The position numbers and the translations under genes are program-made. From Moorena sp. SIO3I8 (GTDB taxonomy: Bacteria > Cyanobacteriota > Cyanobacteriia > Cyanobacteriales > Coleofasciculaceae), in the NCBI RefSeq assembly GCF_010692325.1, contig NZ_JAAHHW010000018.1, forward strand, positions 22,657-81,684: a stretch of DNA of 59,028 nucleotides. The letters are read 5' to 3'. The notes under the pieces were generated by a model. The model searched no databases. It was not told where the DNA came from and was given only the letters and a program-made list of their open reading frames with translations. Below are positions 8,178 to 15,715 of the stretch, one piece after another. Position 1 is the first letter of the stretch, and the number at the start of each line of letters is the position of its first letter.

Positions 8178-8928
8178 GGTCAAATTCCTCCCGTTTCTCA
8201 GCAAATAAATCTTGGGCTTTTGCATAGTCATCGGGCCGACCAATATCTAGCCAAAGGCAATTGGCAGGATAAGCACAGACTTGCTCGCCTTCCTCTATTA
8301 GCCGTAAAACTAAGTCTGGGAGATCGAGGTATTTGCCATACTCAATATATTTAAGGACACGGGGCTCATAGGCATAGATCCCCATGCTGACCGGATAAGA
8401 GGTCTCTGGCTTTTCGATGTAGTCAATCACTTGATGGTGGTCATTCAGCTTCAAGACACCCAAATCAATCTTGACATTCCGAGTATAGCAGGCGATCGTA
8501 AGTGCCGCATTCTTATCTCGATGAAACTGAATAAGATGGTTAAAATTTAAATCAGTGAGTAAATCACCATTCATGACCAAAAATGTTTGGTCAAGATTTG
8601 GAATGAAGGATAACGAGCCTGCAGTTCCCGTTGGCTCTTCCTCTTCAACAAAATCCAGGTTTATTTTTTCTACCAAGCTATGTCGATGATCAAAGTAAGC
8701 CTTCACCAACTCTGCTAAATGGCCCAATGTTAGGGTAATGTTGGTAATGCCATAGCGAAGCAGACGGCGGATGAGAATTTCTATAATCGGAACATCACCT
8801 AGTGGAACTAAAGGTTTAGGAAAATTGACTGTAAAGGGCTTAAGGCGCGTGCCTTTTCCTCCAGCTAAAATGACAGCCTTCATTCCTGCGGTAAGATGGT
8901 GATCGGTACTTGAGCCAGACCCTTTCAT
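8170..8928 (-). CDS. Sugar-phosphate nucleotidyltransferase
   Basis: A 252-aa NTP_transferase enzyme that activates a sugar 1-phosphate to an NDP-sugar. It has the signature ILAGGKGTRLKPFT and PKPLVPLGDVPI, the FLVMNGDLLTDL metal/sugar loop, and a C-terminal WLDIGRPDDYAKA. The start at ATG 8928 has GAGAGG just upstream; a second ATG 15 codons in would also begin exactly at the family motif (MKAVILAGG). It begins 8 bp after the LegB-like gene and overlaps the following aminotransferase by 8 bp. Similar enzymes are annotated as mannose- or glucose-1-phosphate guanylyl/thymidylyltransferases; base and sugar specificity are not resolvable here. Confidence 0.85.
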   Translation of the reverse strand: MKGSGSSTDHHLTAGMKAVILAGGKGTRLKPFTVNFPKPLVPLGDVPIIEILIRRLLRYGITNITLTLGHLAELVKAYFDHRHSLVEKINLDFVEEEEPTGTAGSLSFIPNLDQTFLVMNGDLLTDLNFNHLIQFHRDKNAALTIACYTRNVKIDLGVLKLNDHHQVIDYIEKPETSYPVSMGIYAYEPRVLKYIEYGKYLDLPDLVLRLIEEGEQVCAYPANCLWLDIGRPDDYAKAQDLFAEKREEFDLV

Positions 8929-8936
8929 ACTACCTC

Positions 8937-9914
8937 TCAGACAACATAGTCTTGATTTCGATATTGAGCTTGGTGCTGTTTCATATATTCAGCAACCTGT
9001 AATAGTCCTGCTTCCAAAGACACCTGAGGCTGCCATCCTAATCGCTGTTTTGCATTTGAAGCATCACACAAAAGTAGATCAACTTCACTTTGCTTGGGAC
9101 GTTGCCGTTCAGCCGTACTTATAATCTCAGCATGACTGTTTACGACCTTTAAGCAAGTATGGGCAATTTCTGCCACGCTCACTGCATTACCCTGTCCAAA
9201 ATGGATAGTTTCTCCCTCGATACCTGATGCTTCTGATGCCAATAAGAAGGCTCTCGCAGTGTCCAATACAAAGGTTAAGTCTCGCTTGGGCGTTAAATTT
9301 CCTAAACGAATTGTGTTCGTTCCTGCCATAGCCTGAGACAGCACCGTTGGAATAATAGCCCGCGCTGACTGCCGAGGACCATAGGTGTTAAATGGTCGTA
9401 GGGTAACGACAGGCAAGTCATAAGTGCAAAAGAAAGATTCCGCAAGTTTATCAGCTGCAATCTTACTCGCAGCATAAGGAGATTGAGCCTGTAAAGGATG
9501 ATCCTCCCTCATCGGTGTATAGAGGGCAGTACCGTACACTTCACTAGTTGAAGTAATAATAACCCGACGCACTGTTTTTTGTCGGCAGGCTTGCAAGATA
9601 TTCAAAGTTCCACCTGTATTGGTTGCAAGATAAGAAGCAGGAGCGTGATAGGAATAGGGAATTCCGATCAATGCTGCCAGATGGAAAACAACCTCGCAAT
9701 TTGCAACCAGATCTGTCACGAAGTAGGGATCGGTAATATCGCCTAGACAAACCTCTAGATTTTCTCGTAACTGAGGCTGAATGTCTTGAAGATGTCCCCA
9801 GCTGCCTTGACTATTGTAACGAACCAAAGCTCTGACTTGATGCCCATTCTGAAGCAACATCTCAACAAGATGGCTAGCAATAAATCCACCTGCACCCGTT
9901 ACTAAAACTGTCAT
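8937..9914 (-). CDS. LegB-like NAD-dependent sugar 4,6-dehydratase (extended SDR)
   Basis: A 325-aa extended short-chain dehydrogenase. The dinucleotide-binding motif is TGAGGFIASH (6-15); the catalytic triad is in TSTSEVYG (Ser/Glu 124-125) and YAASK (Tyr147, Lys151). The sequence closely resembles the LegB-type NDP-sugar 4,6-dehydratases, for example RYNSQGSWG and LAALIGIPYSYHAP. These enzymes form an NDP-4-keto-6-deoxy sugar that a DegT aminotransferase then aminates, and such an aminotransferase is encoded two genes downstream. This gives the cluster a second, amino-deoxy sugar arm. The true substrate (GDP- or UDP-linked, N-acetylated or not) is unknown. Confidence 0.83.
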   Translation of the reverse strand: MTVLVTGAGGFIASHLVEMLLQNGHQVRALVRYNSQGSWGHLQDIQPQLRENLEVCLGDITDPYFVTDLVANCEVVFHLAALIGIPYSYHAPASYLATNTGGTLNILQACRQKTVRRVIITSTSEVYGTALYTPMREDHPLQAQSPYAASKIAADKLAESFFCTYDLPVVTLRPFNTYGPRQSARAIIPTVLSQAMAGTNTIRLGNLTPKRDLTFVLDTARAFLLASEASGIEGETIHFGQGNAVSVAEIAHTCLKVVNSHAEIISTAERQRPKQSEVDLLLCDASNAKQRLGWQPQVSLEAGLLQVAEYMKQHQAQYRNQDYVV

Positions 9915-9940
9915 AGCTACTCTTTAGAAATTAGGTTAAT

Positions 9941-10567
9941 CTAGAGATTAGAAGCTGAAATAGCGTCGATGATTTCATCAGGAGAGTCTGCAAGCAGCGA
10001 AGCATGCAAAATATATTTAACTGCATCCAGAAGATCAGACGCTAAATACGAAACTTCTGCAGCATTTGTCCATTCAGGTCGATAGAGATTAGATTGAATT
10101 AAACAACTTCCTTTGCAGCCAGCGTTGGCCCCTGCTAAAACGTCACTAATTGAATCTCCAATCATCCAACTTTGTGAAATTGAGAGCCCCATTTCTTGCG
10201 CAGCCCGCAGTAGCATGCCTGGCCCAGGTTTGCGGTCAATGTGCTCGATCTGCGTCAGGTCTGAAGTTTGAGGAACATGGGGACAGTAATAAATAGCATC
10301 AATGCCAATCCCTTGGTCGTGAAGTAGCATCTCCAGTCTGGCATGAATAGATTCTAAGCCCTTCAGACTTAACATCCCCCTTCCTACAACAGATTGATTC
10401 GTGACTACGACGCAAGCAAACCCAGCTTCTCGTAGCAAAGATAGTGCAGAAACAGCAGTGGGCTCTAACTCTACATCCTCAGGATTGCAGAGATGGTGAA
10501 CATGCTTGATCAATGTGCCATCCCGGTCTAAGAAGATCGCTGGCTTAAGTTTTAACTGAGTTGCCAT
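9941..10567 (-). CDS. HAD-family phosphatase, GmhB-like (heptose 1,7-bisphosphate 7-phosphatase)
   Basis: A 208-aa HAD hydrolase of histidinol-phosphatase/GmhB type. The nucleophile loop is FLDRDGTLI (Asp14, Asp16), followed by VVVTNQS, DRKPGPGM and MIGDSISD. GmhB removes the 7-phosphate of D-glycero-D-manno-heptose 1,7-bisphosphate. Canonical GmhB proteins bind Zn through cysteines in a CPHHP...CDCRKP loop. Here CPHVP is kept but the second pair reads EHIDRKP, so the Zn site looks incomplete and the substrate could differ. It sits 14 bp after a GmhA-like isomerase, which supports a heptose-phosphate role. Confidence 0.8.
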   Translation of the reverse strand: MATQLKLKPAIFLDRDGTLIKHVHHLCNPEDVELEPTAVSALSLLREAGFACVVVTNQSVVGRGMLSLKGLESIHARLEMLLHDQGIGIDAIYYCPHVPQTSDLTQIEHIDRKPGPGMLLRAAQEMGLSISQSWMIGDSISDVLAGANAGCKGSCLIQSNLYRPEWTNAAEVSYLASDLLDAVKYILHASLLADSPDEIIDAISASNL

Positions 10568-10581
10568 AAGAAGAATTGACC

Positions 10582-11232
10582 CTAAACATCAATCTTATCT
10601 TCAAATAATCCACAAATCTTCTGGCTAAACATATGTCCTAAAACGAGCTGAACATCTTCGATAACACCATAATTATTAGAGGGAATCGTAAGGTTCAAAT
10701 CAGCCATTGAAGCAACTTTACCACCACCAAACCCGGTGATCGATATCGTTTTGATACTGAGATCTTGAGCAGTTGCACAGGCTTCTAAAATGTCAGGCGA
10801 ATTACCTGAGGCCGTTAGCATCAATAAAAGGTCACCCGGATTGCCTGTTTCCTTAACCTGAAAACTAAAGATCTTTCGGAAATCAAAGTCATTGCCAAGT
10901 GCAGTAATAATCGATGGAGAGCCTGCCAAATTGAGAACTCGCAGCCGTGATTGATAGGTGCGAAAAGCACTAGTTAAGTCACAGTGATAATGGGATGCAT
11001 TACTGGCACTGCCACCATTCCCAATGAGCAAAACCTGTGCCTGTCGTAATCCAACATCTGCAATGAGATGGGCGATCGCTTCAACCGTATCAAAATCCAA
11101 ATTAGCGAGTACATCACTGAGTGTTTTAGCATATTTCCTTGGATTTTCAATTATCTGTCGAGGCCGATATTTGCTCTTTTTTATTGATGTAACAGGACTC
11201 ATGATTTTAATATTTATTTTACAAGACTGCAT
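10582..11232 (-). CDS. SIS-domain phosphosugar isomerase, GmhA-like
   Basis: A 216-aa single SIS domain related to sedoheptulose-7-phosphate isomerase (GmhA). The phosphate-binding GNGGSASNASHYHCDL and LTASGNSPDI motifs are clear, and the C-terminus has YGVIEDVQLVLGH with the helix His of the family. Compared with E. coli GmhA from memory, the active-site Glu65 (AEEL) appears as Asp (CDL) and Gln172 as Glu. It may therefore be a divergent isomerase acting on another ketose phosphate. It is followed by the GmhB-like phosphatase and preceded (12 bp) by an HddC-like nucleotidyltransferase, so a GDP- or ADP-heptose branch is the natural reading. Confidence 0.8.
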   Translation of the reverse strand: MQSCKINIKIMSPVTSIKKSKYRPRQIIENPRKYAKTLSDVLANLDFDTVEAIAHLIADVGLRQAQVLLIGNGGSASNASHYHCDLTSAFRTYQSRLRVLNLAGSPSIITALGNDFDFRKIFSFQVKETGNPGDLLLMLTASGNSPDILEACATAQDLSIKTISITGFGGGKVASMADLNLTIPSNNYGVIEDVQLVLGHMFSQKICGLFEDKIDV

Positions 11233-11244
11233 TTATATTTCGAG

Positions 11245-11952
11245 TCAAAAAAATTGGGAAAAATCTTGACGAAACTGGTCTAGTCGGCTCGGGGTACCAA
11301 TGTCATAAAAACGATGTTTACTCATAAAGGTTTGCATTGTTCCAGCGGATGCGAAATCTGGAAAAATATCTTCTTCTAAGCTAGCTGGAATTTTATTGGG
11401 AAAGTTATCTATATGGTTAAGATGTAAGACTAAAGCCCCTGCATCAACATATTCAAGTTTCAGATCGGGTCTATCTTTAATGTATTGCTGGAGAAATCCA
11501 TCAGGGCTGACTCGAACATTATTGGGAACCGGCAGTTCACCTTGATTTGGATAGATTGTCATGATGGCTGTTTGATCGTACTGCTGAGAATGTTGAAACA
11601 TCAGCGAGTAGTCACACGGCAGAAAAGAGTCACCGTAGACAACAACAAATACATCATTCAACTTTTCATAGGCATTGGATAAGCAGCCTGCTGTCCCTAA
11701 TGGCATTGTTTCGACACTATATTCAATCTCAACATTCCACTTATGGCCATTACCAAAGTAATCTTTCACTTGTTCCCAGCGATAGCCAAGTAATAGCAAG
11801 ATTGACCGAATGCCCTGTCGCTGTAGATACTGAATTTGGTACTCCAAGAAAGGATGTTCTTCAACTGGAGCCATAACCTTTGGCAAAGTATCTGTAAGAG
11901 GAGCAAGACGCGTTCCTCTTCCTCCTGCGAGAATAACAGCCTGATCAAACAT
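11245..11952 (-). CDS. Nucleotidyltransferase, HddC-like
   Basis: A 235-aa nucleotidyltransferase. Motifs are AVILAGGRGTRLAPLT, LPKVMAPV, PLGTAGCLS and VVVYGDSFLPCD. Short proteins of this type next to gmhA/gmhB are commonly D-glycero-D-manno-heptose 1-phosphate guanylyltransferases (HddC). It starts two bases after the DOI synthase-like stop, implying coupled translation and the same pathway. No heptose 7-phosphate kinase (HddA, a GHMP kinase) or HldE homologue exists in the window, so the arm is incomplete here. A glucose- or hexose-1-phosphate substrate is the alternative. Confidence 0.78.
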   Translation of the reverse strand: MFDQAVILAGGRGTRLAPLTDTLPKVMAPVEEHPFLEYQIQYLQRQGIRSILLLLGYRWEQVKDYFGNGHKWNVEIEYSVETMPLGTAGCLSNAYEKLNDVFVVVYGDSFLPCDYSLMFQHSQQYDQTAIMTIYPNQGELPVPNNVRVSPDGFLQQYIKDRPDLKLEYVDAGALVLHLNHIDNFPNKIPASLEEDIFPDFASAGTMQTFMSKHRFYDIGTPSRLDQFRQDFSQFF

Positions 11953-11954
11953 GA

Positions 11955-13166
11955 TTAGGCCTCCTGCATTGCTTTTGTTGAGACAGAACTGTGTGTTTGA
12001 GAAAATACATCAATATCTCTACGGGCTCGCTCTATCGCCGTGAGTATCTCAGCCTCATTAACACAGACTAAAGGTTTTTCATGAGTCATCGCAACCAGAC
12101 CAATCGACCGCAATAAAACAAAGGGATGTTGTTCTAAACCTGAACTGAGATAGCCATGTTTGTTGTCCTTCCGGATCAGTTGGAGGGTTTTGTCAAAATC
12201 GAGGGTCTGTGGAAATTGAATCTTCGGATTAGCACCATGGAGTAGACGGTAGTGTAACCAATACTCCTCTTCACTTAACCATTCTCGATTTAAGGAGATG
12301 GCAGAAGCTACTAACATTCCTAATCCAACAGCAATCCCATGGGATAATTCACTGTGCTGGACCTCTAAAGCGTGACCCACCGTATGGCCATACTCCAGGG
12401 AAATCCCTATTCCCTTTTCATAAGGATCGATAAGAAGTAGCTTCTGTTTTGCCTTTATCCCGAGCAAAACTAATTGAATCCACGTGGAATCATTAGCTGG
12501 CTGCCTAATCAAGGAGACCAGCTTTTCTGTTTGTTCAGCATCAAAAACAAGGCAATTTTTGATTAGTTCATTGATGCCAGCAATAAGTTCTTTTTCAGGC
12601 AAAGTCTTCAAGAAATTGACAGAGACAAAACTAGCTTCAGGTAAGTAGTACATGCCAAACAGGTTCTTCCCACGCTGACCATTTACGGCCTGTTTGAGTG
12701 ATAAAATTGAATCTGACATGGCCAGGAAGGTTGTTGGCATATGAACCATAGAAATGCCTCGGTAAAGCAGGCCTGCAACCATCCCAGCAATATTCCCTGC
12801 AAGCCCGCCTCCAAGGGCAATCACGATACTGCGGCGAGTTACCCCCGCTGCAATCGCCTCTTCTAAGAGACGATTAACTTGATCTAAGGTCTTTAATTTC
12901 TCAGAGGGTTTGACCAGCGCTTTACGCACTGAAAAATTAGAACAATATCGTGATTCAATGACAGTTCCATACAGTTCCCAAACACGATCATCTGCGATAA
13001 AAAATATTTGATCAGGATTCTTTTGTTGGCAAAACTTAATGCACTCATGATGTACATCTTGACCAATCAGGATGGGCATGTTGCGCTCGCCAAAGTTGAA
13101 GCAAACTTCAAGAAATTTGCTGCTTTTTAGCTGCTCACTAAAGTTCGGGGAAAGCAAAGTTTTCAT
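11955..13166 (-). CDS. 2-deoxy-scyllo-inosose synthase-like sugar phosphate cyclase
   Basis: A 403-aa member of the dehydroquinate-synthase superfamily. The NAD loop is GGGLAGNIAG (119-128). PTTFLAMSDSILSLKQAVN (144-162) has the DOI-synthase form; DHQ synthases read PTTLLAxVDSSVGGKTGxN and EEVS enzymes differ again. Lys158 matches the BtrC active-site Lys. The zinc ligands are Glu200 (INELIKN), His261 (EYGHTVGHALE) and His276 (LSHGIAVG). The C-terminal HPFVLLRS also matches the BtrC family. DOI synthase cyclises glucose 6-phosphate to 2-deoxy-scyllo-inosose, the first step to 2-deoxystreptamine. The DOI-type aminotransferase gene lies 5 bp upstream. An N-terminal extension of about 15 residues is present. 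Surprising in a cyanobacterium. Confidence 0.85.
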   Translation of the reverse strand: MKTLLSPNFSEQLKSSKFLEVCFNFGERNMPILIGQDVHHECIKFCQQKNPDQIFFIADDRVWELYGTVIESRYCSNFSVRKALVKPSEKLKTLDQVNRLLEEAIAAGVTRRSIVIALGGGLAGNIAGMVAGLLYRGISMVHMPTTFLAMSDSILSLKQAVNGQRGKNLFGMYYLPEASFVSVNFLKTLPEKELIAGINELIKNCLVFDAEQTEKLVSLIRQPANDSTWIQLVLLGIKAKQKLLLIDPYEKGIGISLEYGHTVGHALEVQHSELSHGIAVGLGMLVASAISLNREWLSEEEYWLHYRLLHGANPKIQFPQTLDFDKTLQLIRKDNKHGYLSSGLEQHPFVLLRSIGLVAMTHEKPLVCVNEAEILTAIERARRDIDVFSQTHSSVSTKAMQEA

Positions 13167-13171
13167 AATTT

Positions 13172-14455
13172 CTAATTTATCCCAGAATAGATTTTGTGAA
13201 GTGCCGCTGCAATCATATCCATATCCTCACGGGGTGACAATAAAACAGAGTGGTGTAACAGTAATGTTTTTTCATGTACTTCTTCTGAAGAAGGAAGATG
13301 AAAACGTTTTTTGTCAACTAAACTTTTCACTGACTCTGACTGCTGAACCCAAGCTTTTTTCTCAGGAACGTACAGTGGATGACGTGATAGAGGAACATAT
13401 GGTTGATGTACCCATGTTCCAAGCTCTGCTGAGAGTGCTTCCCCAACCCAGGCAACGGTTTTTCCCCGTAAAAATGTCTCATTTAAGAAAAAAGCAAAAT
13501 GGTAATAGACTTCCTCATCATCTGGTTCGTGATAAGACGGAATAGAAATACCAGGCAATTGTTGTAAGAGCTGGGCAAGATAAGCTGCATTGCTTCTTCT
13601 CTGTTCATTTTGGGCTTTAAGCTTTTTAAGCTGGATCGTTAAGATTGCAAGCTGAATATCAGAAAGACATCGATTACGTCCACTAAGGACGTGGCCAGAT
13701 TCCAGCAACTCTGTTCGTCCTAAAGTACGACCATCTTCGCCTGCTAAGAAACGTCCATCTGTACGAAAGCGATAAATTCTCTCGGCTAGGTCATCATCAT
13801 TCGTGACGCAGCATCCTCCCTCCCCTGCAGTCAAAGGCTTACCCTGTTGCATGCTAAATGCTCCAACTTGACCGAGTGTACCCACGCACTTACCTTTCCA
13901 GCGTGCGCCATGGGACTGGGCGCAGTCTTCTATAATTGTTAAACCATGCTCTTTAGCAATCTGACATAGTGCCGACATATTGGCAATACGACTGTAGAGA
14001 TGAACTACCAAAATTGCCTTAGTCTTAGAAGTAATCAGCTGCTTCACTGATTTGGGATCAAGACACATGGTCTTTGGATCAACATCAGCTAACACAGGAA
14101 TCGCTTGCTGAGCCAGAACAGAATATGGACAAGCCACCCAAGTAAGCCCAGGCACAATGACTTCGTCCATCGGCTTAACATCACAAGCTTCCATCGCTAG
14201 CTCTAAAGCTGATGTCCCATGATCAGTTGGAATACAGTACTTAGCGCCCAGAAAGCTGCTAAATGCAGAAGCAAATATCTGTTCTTGTAAAGGTTTACCA
14301 TTAGAGAATCCGCTGATGGTCCAACGCCCACTGCGTAATACTTTAATAACTTCCGATTCAGTTTCTGCATCGGATTGAGGCCATTTGGGCCACTGCCTTT
14401 CGAAGATAGGGGTTCCTCCATCAATGGCTAACCTGCTAATTTGAAGAACTATCAT
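13172..14455 (-). CDS. DOI-type L-glutamine:2-deoxy-scyllo-inosose aminotransferase-like (BtrR/StsC group)
   Basis: A 427-aa PLP enzyme of the aminocyclitol branch of the DegT family. Diagnostic stretches are GRWTISGF near residue 43, EVIVPGLTWVACPYSVLA, IEDCAQSHGARW and the Schiff-base loop AFSMQQGKPLTAGEGG (Lys206). The MQQGK..TAGEGG form is that of BtrR/NeoB and StsC-like inosose aminotransferases rather than of nucleotide-sugar enzymes. BtrR acts twice, on DOI and on the amino-inosose, to give 2-deoxystreptamine. Its start overlaps the upstream GT2 stop by 4 bp and its stop is 5 bp before the DOI synthase-like gene, the pairing expected of an aminocyclitol pathway. Confidence 0.85.
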   Translation of the reverse strand: MIVLQISRLAIDGGTPIFERQWPKWPQSDAETESEVIKVLRSGRWTISGFSNGKPLQEQIFASAFSSFLGAKYCIPTDHGTSALELAMEACDVKPMDEVIVPGLTWVACPYSVLAQQAIPVLADVDPKTMCLDPKSVKQLITSKTKAILVVHLYSRIANMSALCQIAKEHGLTIIEDCAQSHGARWKGKCVGTLGQVGAFSMQQGKPLTAGEGGCCVTNDDDLAERIYRFRTDGRFLAGEDGRTLGRTELLESGHVLSGRNRCLSDIQLAILTIQLKKLKAQNEQRRSNAAYLAQLLQQLPGISIPSYHEPDDEEVYYHFAFFLNETFLRGKTVAWVGEALSAELGTWVHQPYVPLSRHPLYVPEKKAWVQQSESVKSLVDKKRFHLPSSEEVHEKTLLLHHSVLLSPREDMDMIAAALHKIYSGIN

Positions 14456-15222
14456 ATCGAATATCGATAATTGTCATCTGAATTGGAAACTCCACCCAAA
14501 TAGTATTTAACAGTAGCTTGTTGACTGCAAGCAAACCGAAAATCAATATTTAAGATTTTATTTAGAATCTTGTCATCTTCTCCTACCTGATTATCCAGCT
14601 CTTCTTGAGTGAATTCTGCATTAAAGCCAATACGCAGCAGTGATTTAGTCCTGAACAACCACTCATTCATATCTACCGTTGCTACATTTCGAGGATCGTC
14701 TGAAACTCGAGGACCATCATACACAACAGCATCTCCCAAACGGATAACTTCGTTGTCTACACACCATTTATAGAGAAGACTTGCAGTCTTTGGATCTGCA
14801 TGCCAGGGATAATAATCCCCTTCAAAAAGAGAACCGTCAGGGTGGAGTAGAATCCTCCAAGAGTAGGCAGCATCTAGTTGCTGCTCTTGAATACAGTGCA
14901 ACAAACTACTTAGATGATTAGGCAAAAACTCATTATCGTCATCTAGAAAACAGACAAAAGGTTCCTGGATTTTTTCTAGGGCAGACTGACGTAGTTTAGC
15001 CATGCGAGGAGAGGAGTGCTCGTGGTAGGGTACATCTTCAATGGCTACCCACCTGACAAGATCTTTGATTGGTTTGAGTACTGGGCTAGTTTTTAACTCA
15101 TTAACTCGTTCTGAAAAGACATAATGTATTGTAGGTACTTGCTGTAGTCTGACGCTATTGATGCAGCGCTCTAATTCTCTGTCTCGATCTACACAAAATG
15201 TAATAACGGCTACAGTTAACAT
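14452..15222 (-). CDS. GT2-type glycosyltransferase, first gene of the cluster
   Basis: A 256-aa GT-A fold transferase. The N-terminus LTVAVITFCVDRDRELERCINSV is typical of GT2, and CFLDDDNEFLP (Asp94-96) is the DXD metal/NDP-sugar site. The C-terminus is hydrophilic with no membrane anchor, so it should be cytosolic. It is the promoter-proximal gene and overlaps the DOI aminotransferase by 4 bp. The start codon has no convincing Shine-Dalgarno. It probably adds one of the activated sugars (heptose or amino-deoxy sugar) made by the operon; donor and acceptor are unknown. Confidence 0.82.
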   Translation of the reverse strand: MLTVAVITFCVDRDRELERCINSVRLQQVPTIHYVFSERVNELKTSPVLKPIKDLVRWVAIEDVPYHEHSSPRMAKLRQSALEKIQEPFVCFLDDDNEFLPNHLSSLLHCIQEQQLDAAYSWRILLHPDGSLFEGDYYPWHADPKTASLLYKWCVDNEVIRLGDAVVYDGPRVSDDPRNVATVDMNEWLFRTKSLLRIGFNAEFTQEELDNQVGEDDKILNKILNIDFRFACSQQATVKYYLGGVSNSDDNYRYSI

Positions 15223-15715
15223 GTAGTACAGCCCTTTTTAGATGCGAATAAAGCGACGTAAGCATAGTTGCCAAGAAGCTAGACCTATCCTAGATCTGTA
15301 TGGGTTTAAACCCTCTAACTTTAAATATTTCGTTAGATTTCTTGAATTCGCCAATACTGTGACCATTTATGCAACTTTCTCCTGGGGGGGTGATATCATG
15401 TCCGGTTAAATACTTATACTAAGCGTCGAAAGCAAGGCAGAGGGCAGAAGGCAGAAGGCAGAAGTAAAAAAGTAAGGTTTCAAGGGTAATGGTTTTTTAT
15501 AACTAATTATCCGAACATAATATGATATGCAAGCTGAAATCCTTACTGGGTAATAATTTCAGCCCATAAGTTACAAAAAGATACATTCTGTTTTGGGCGC
15601 TCCTTTGGACGTAGTTATAATGGTTTGAGCTTCCAGAAAATGAATCGAGAGTTAATTTCCGACTGTATCTTCCCTGAGTTCATTGGCCTCAAAGCCTTAT
15701 ATAGCAAGCTTTTAA
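15223..15715. promoter_or_regulatory. Upstream region of the aminocyclitol operon, with repeats
   Basis: This is the only sizeable gap before the thirteen-gene operon, so the operon promoter should be here, reading leftwards. On the minus strand a TTGGCA hexamer about 17 bp before TTATTC, roughly 40-70 bp upstream of the GT2 start, is a weak sigma-70-like candidate. At 15436-15465 there is a short tandem array of GGCAGAA. At 15533-15563 lies an imperfect palindrome around TTACTGGGTAAT; the same 12-mer occurs in a palindrome at 25007-25029. No terminator or riboswitch was recognised. Confidence 0.35.

Noticed and set aside
11955-13166. Annotation as ordinary 3-dehydroquinate synthase (AroB)
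   Set aside because: The DHQS signature around SSVGGKTG is replaced by SILSLKQAVN, and the adjacent gene is an inosose-type aminotransferase; DOI synthase fits better.
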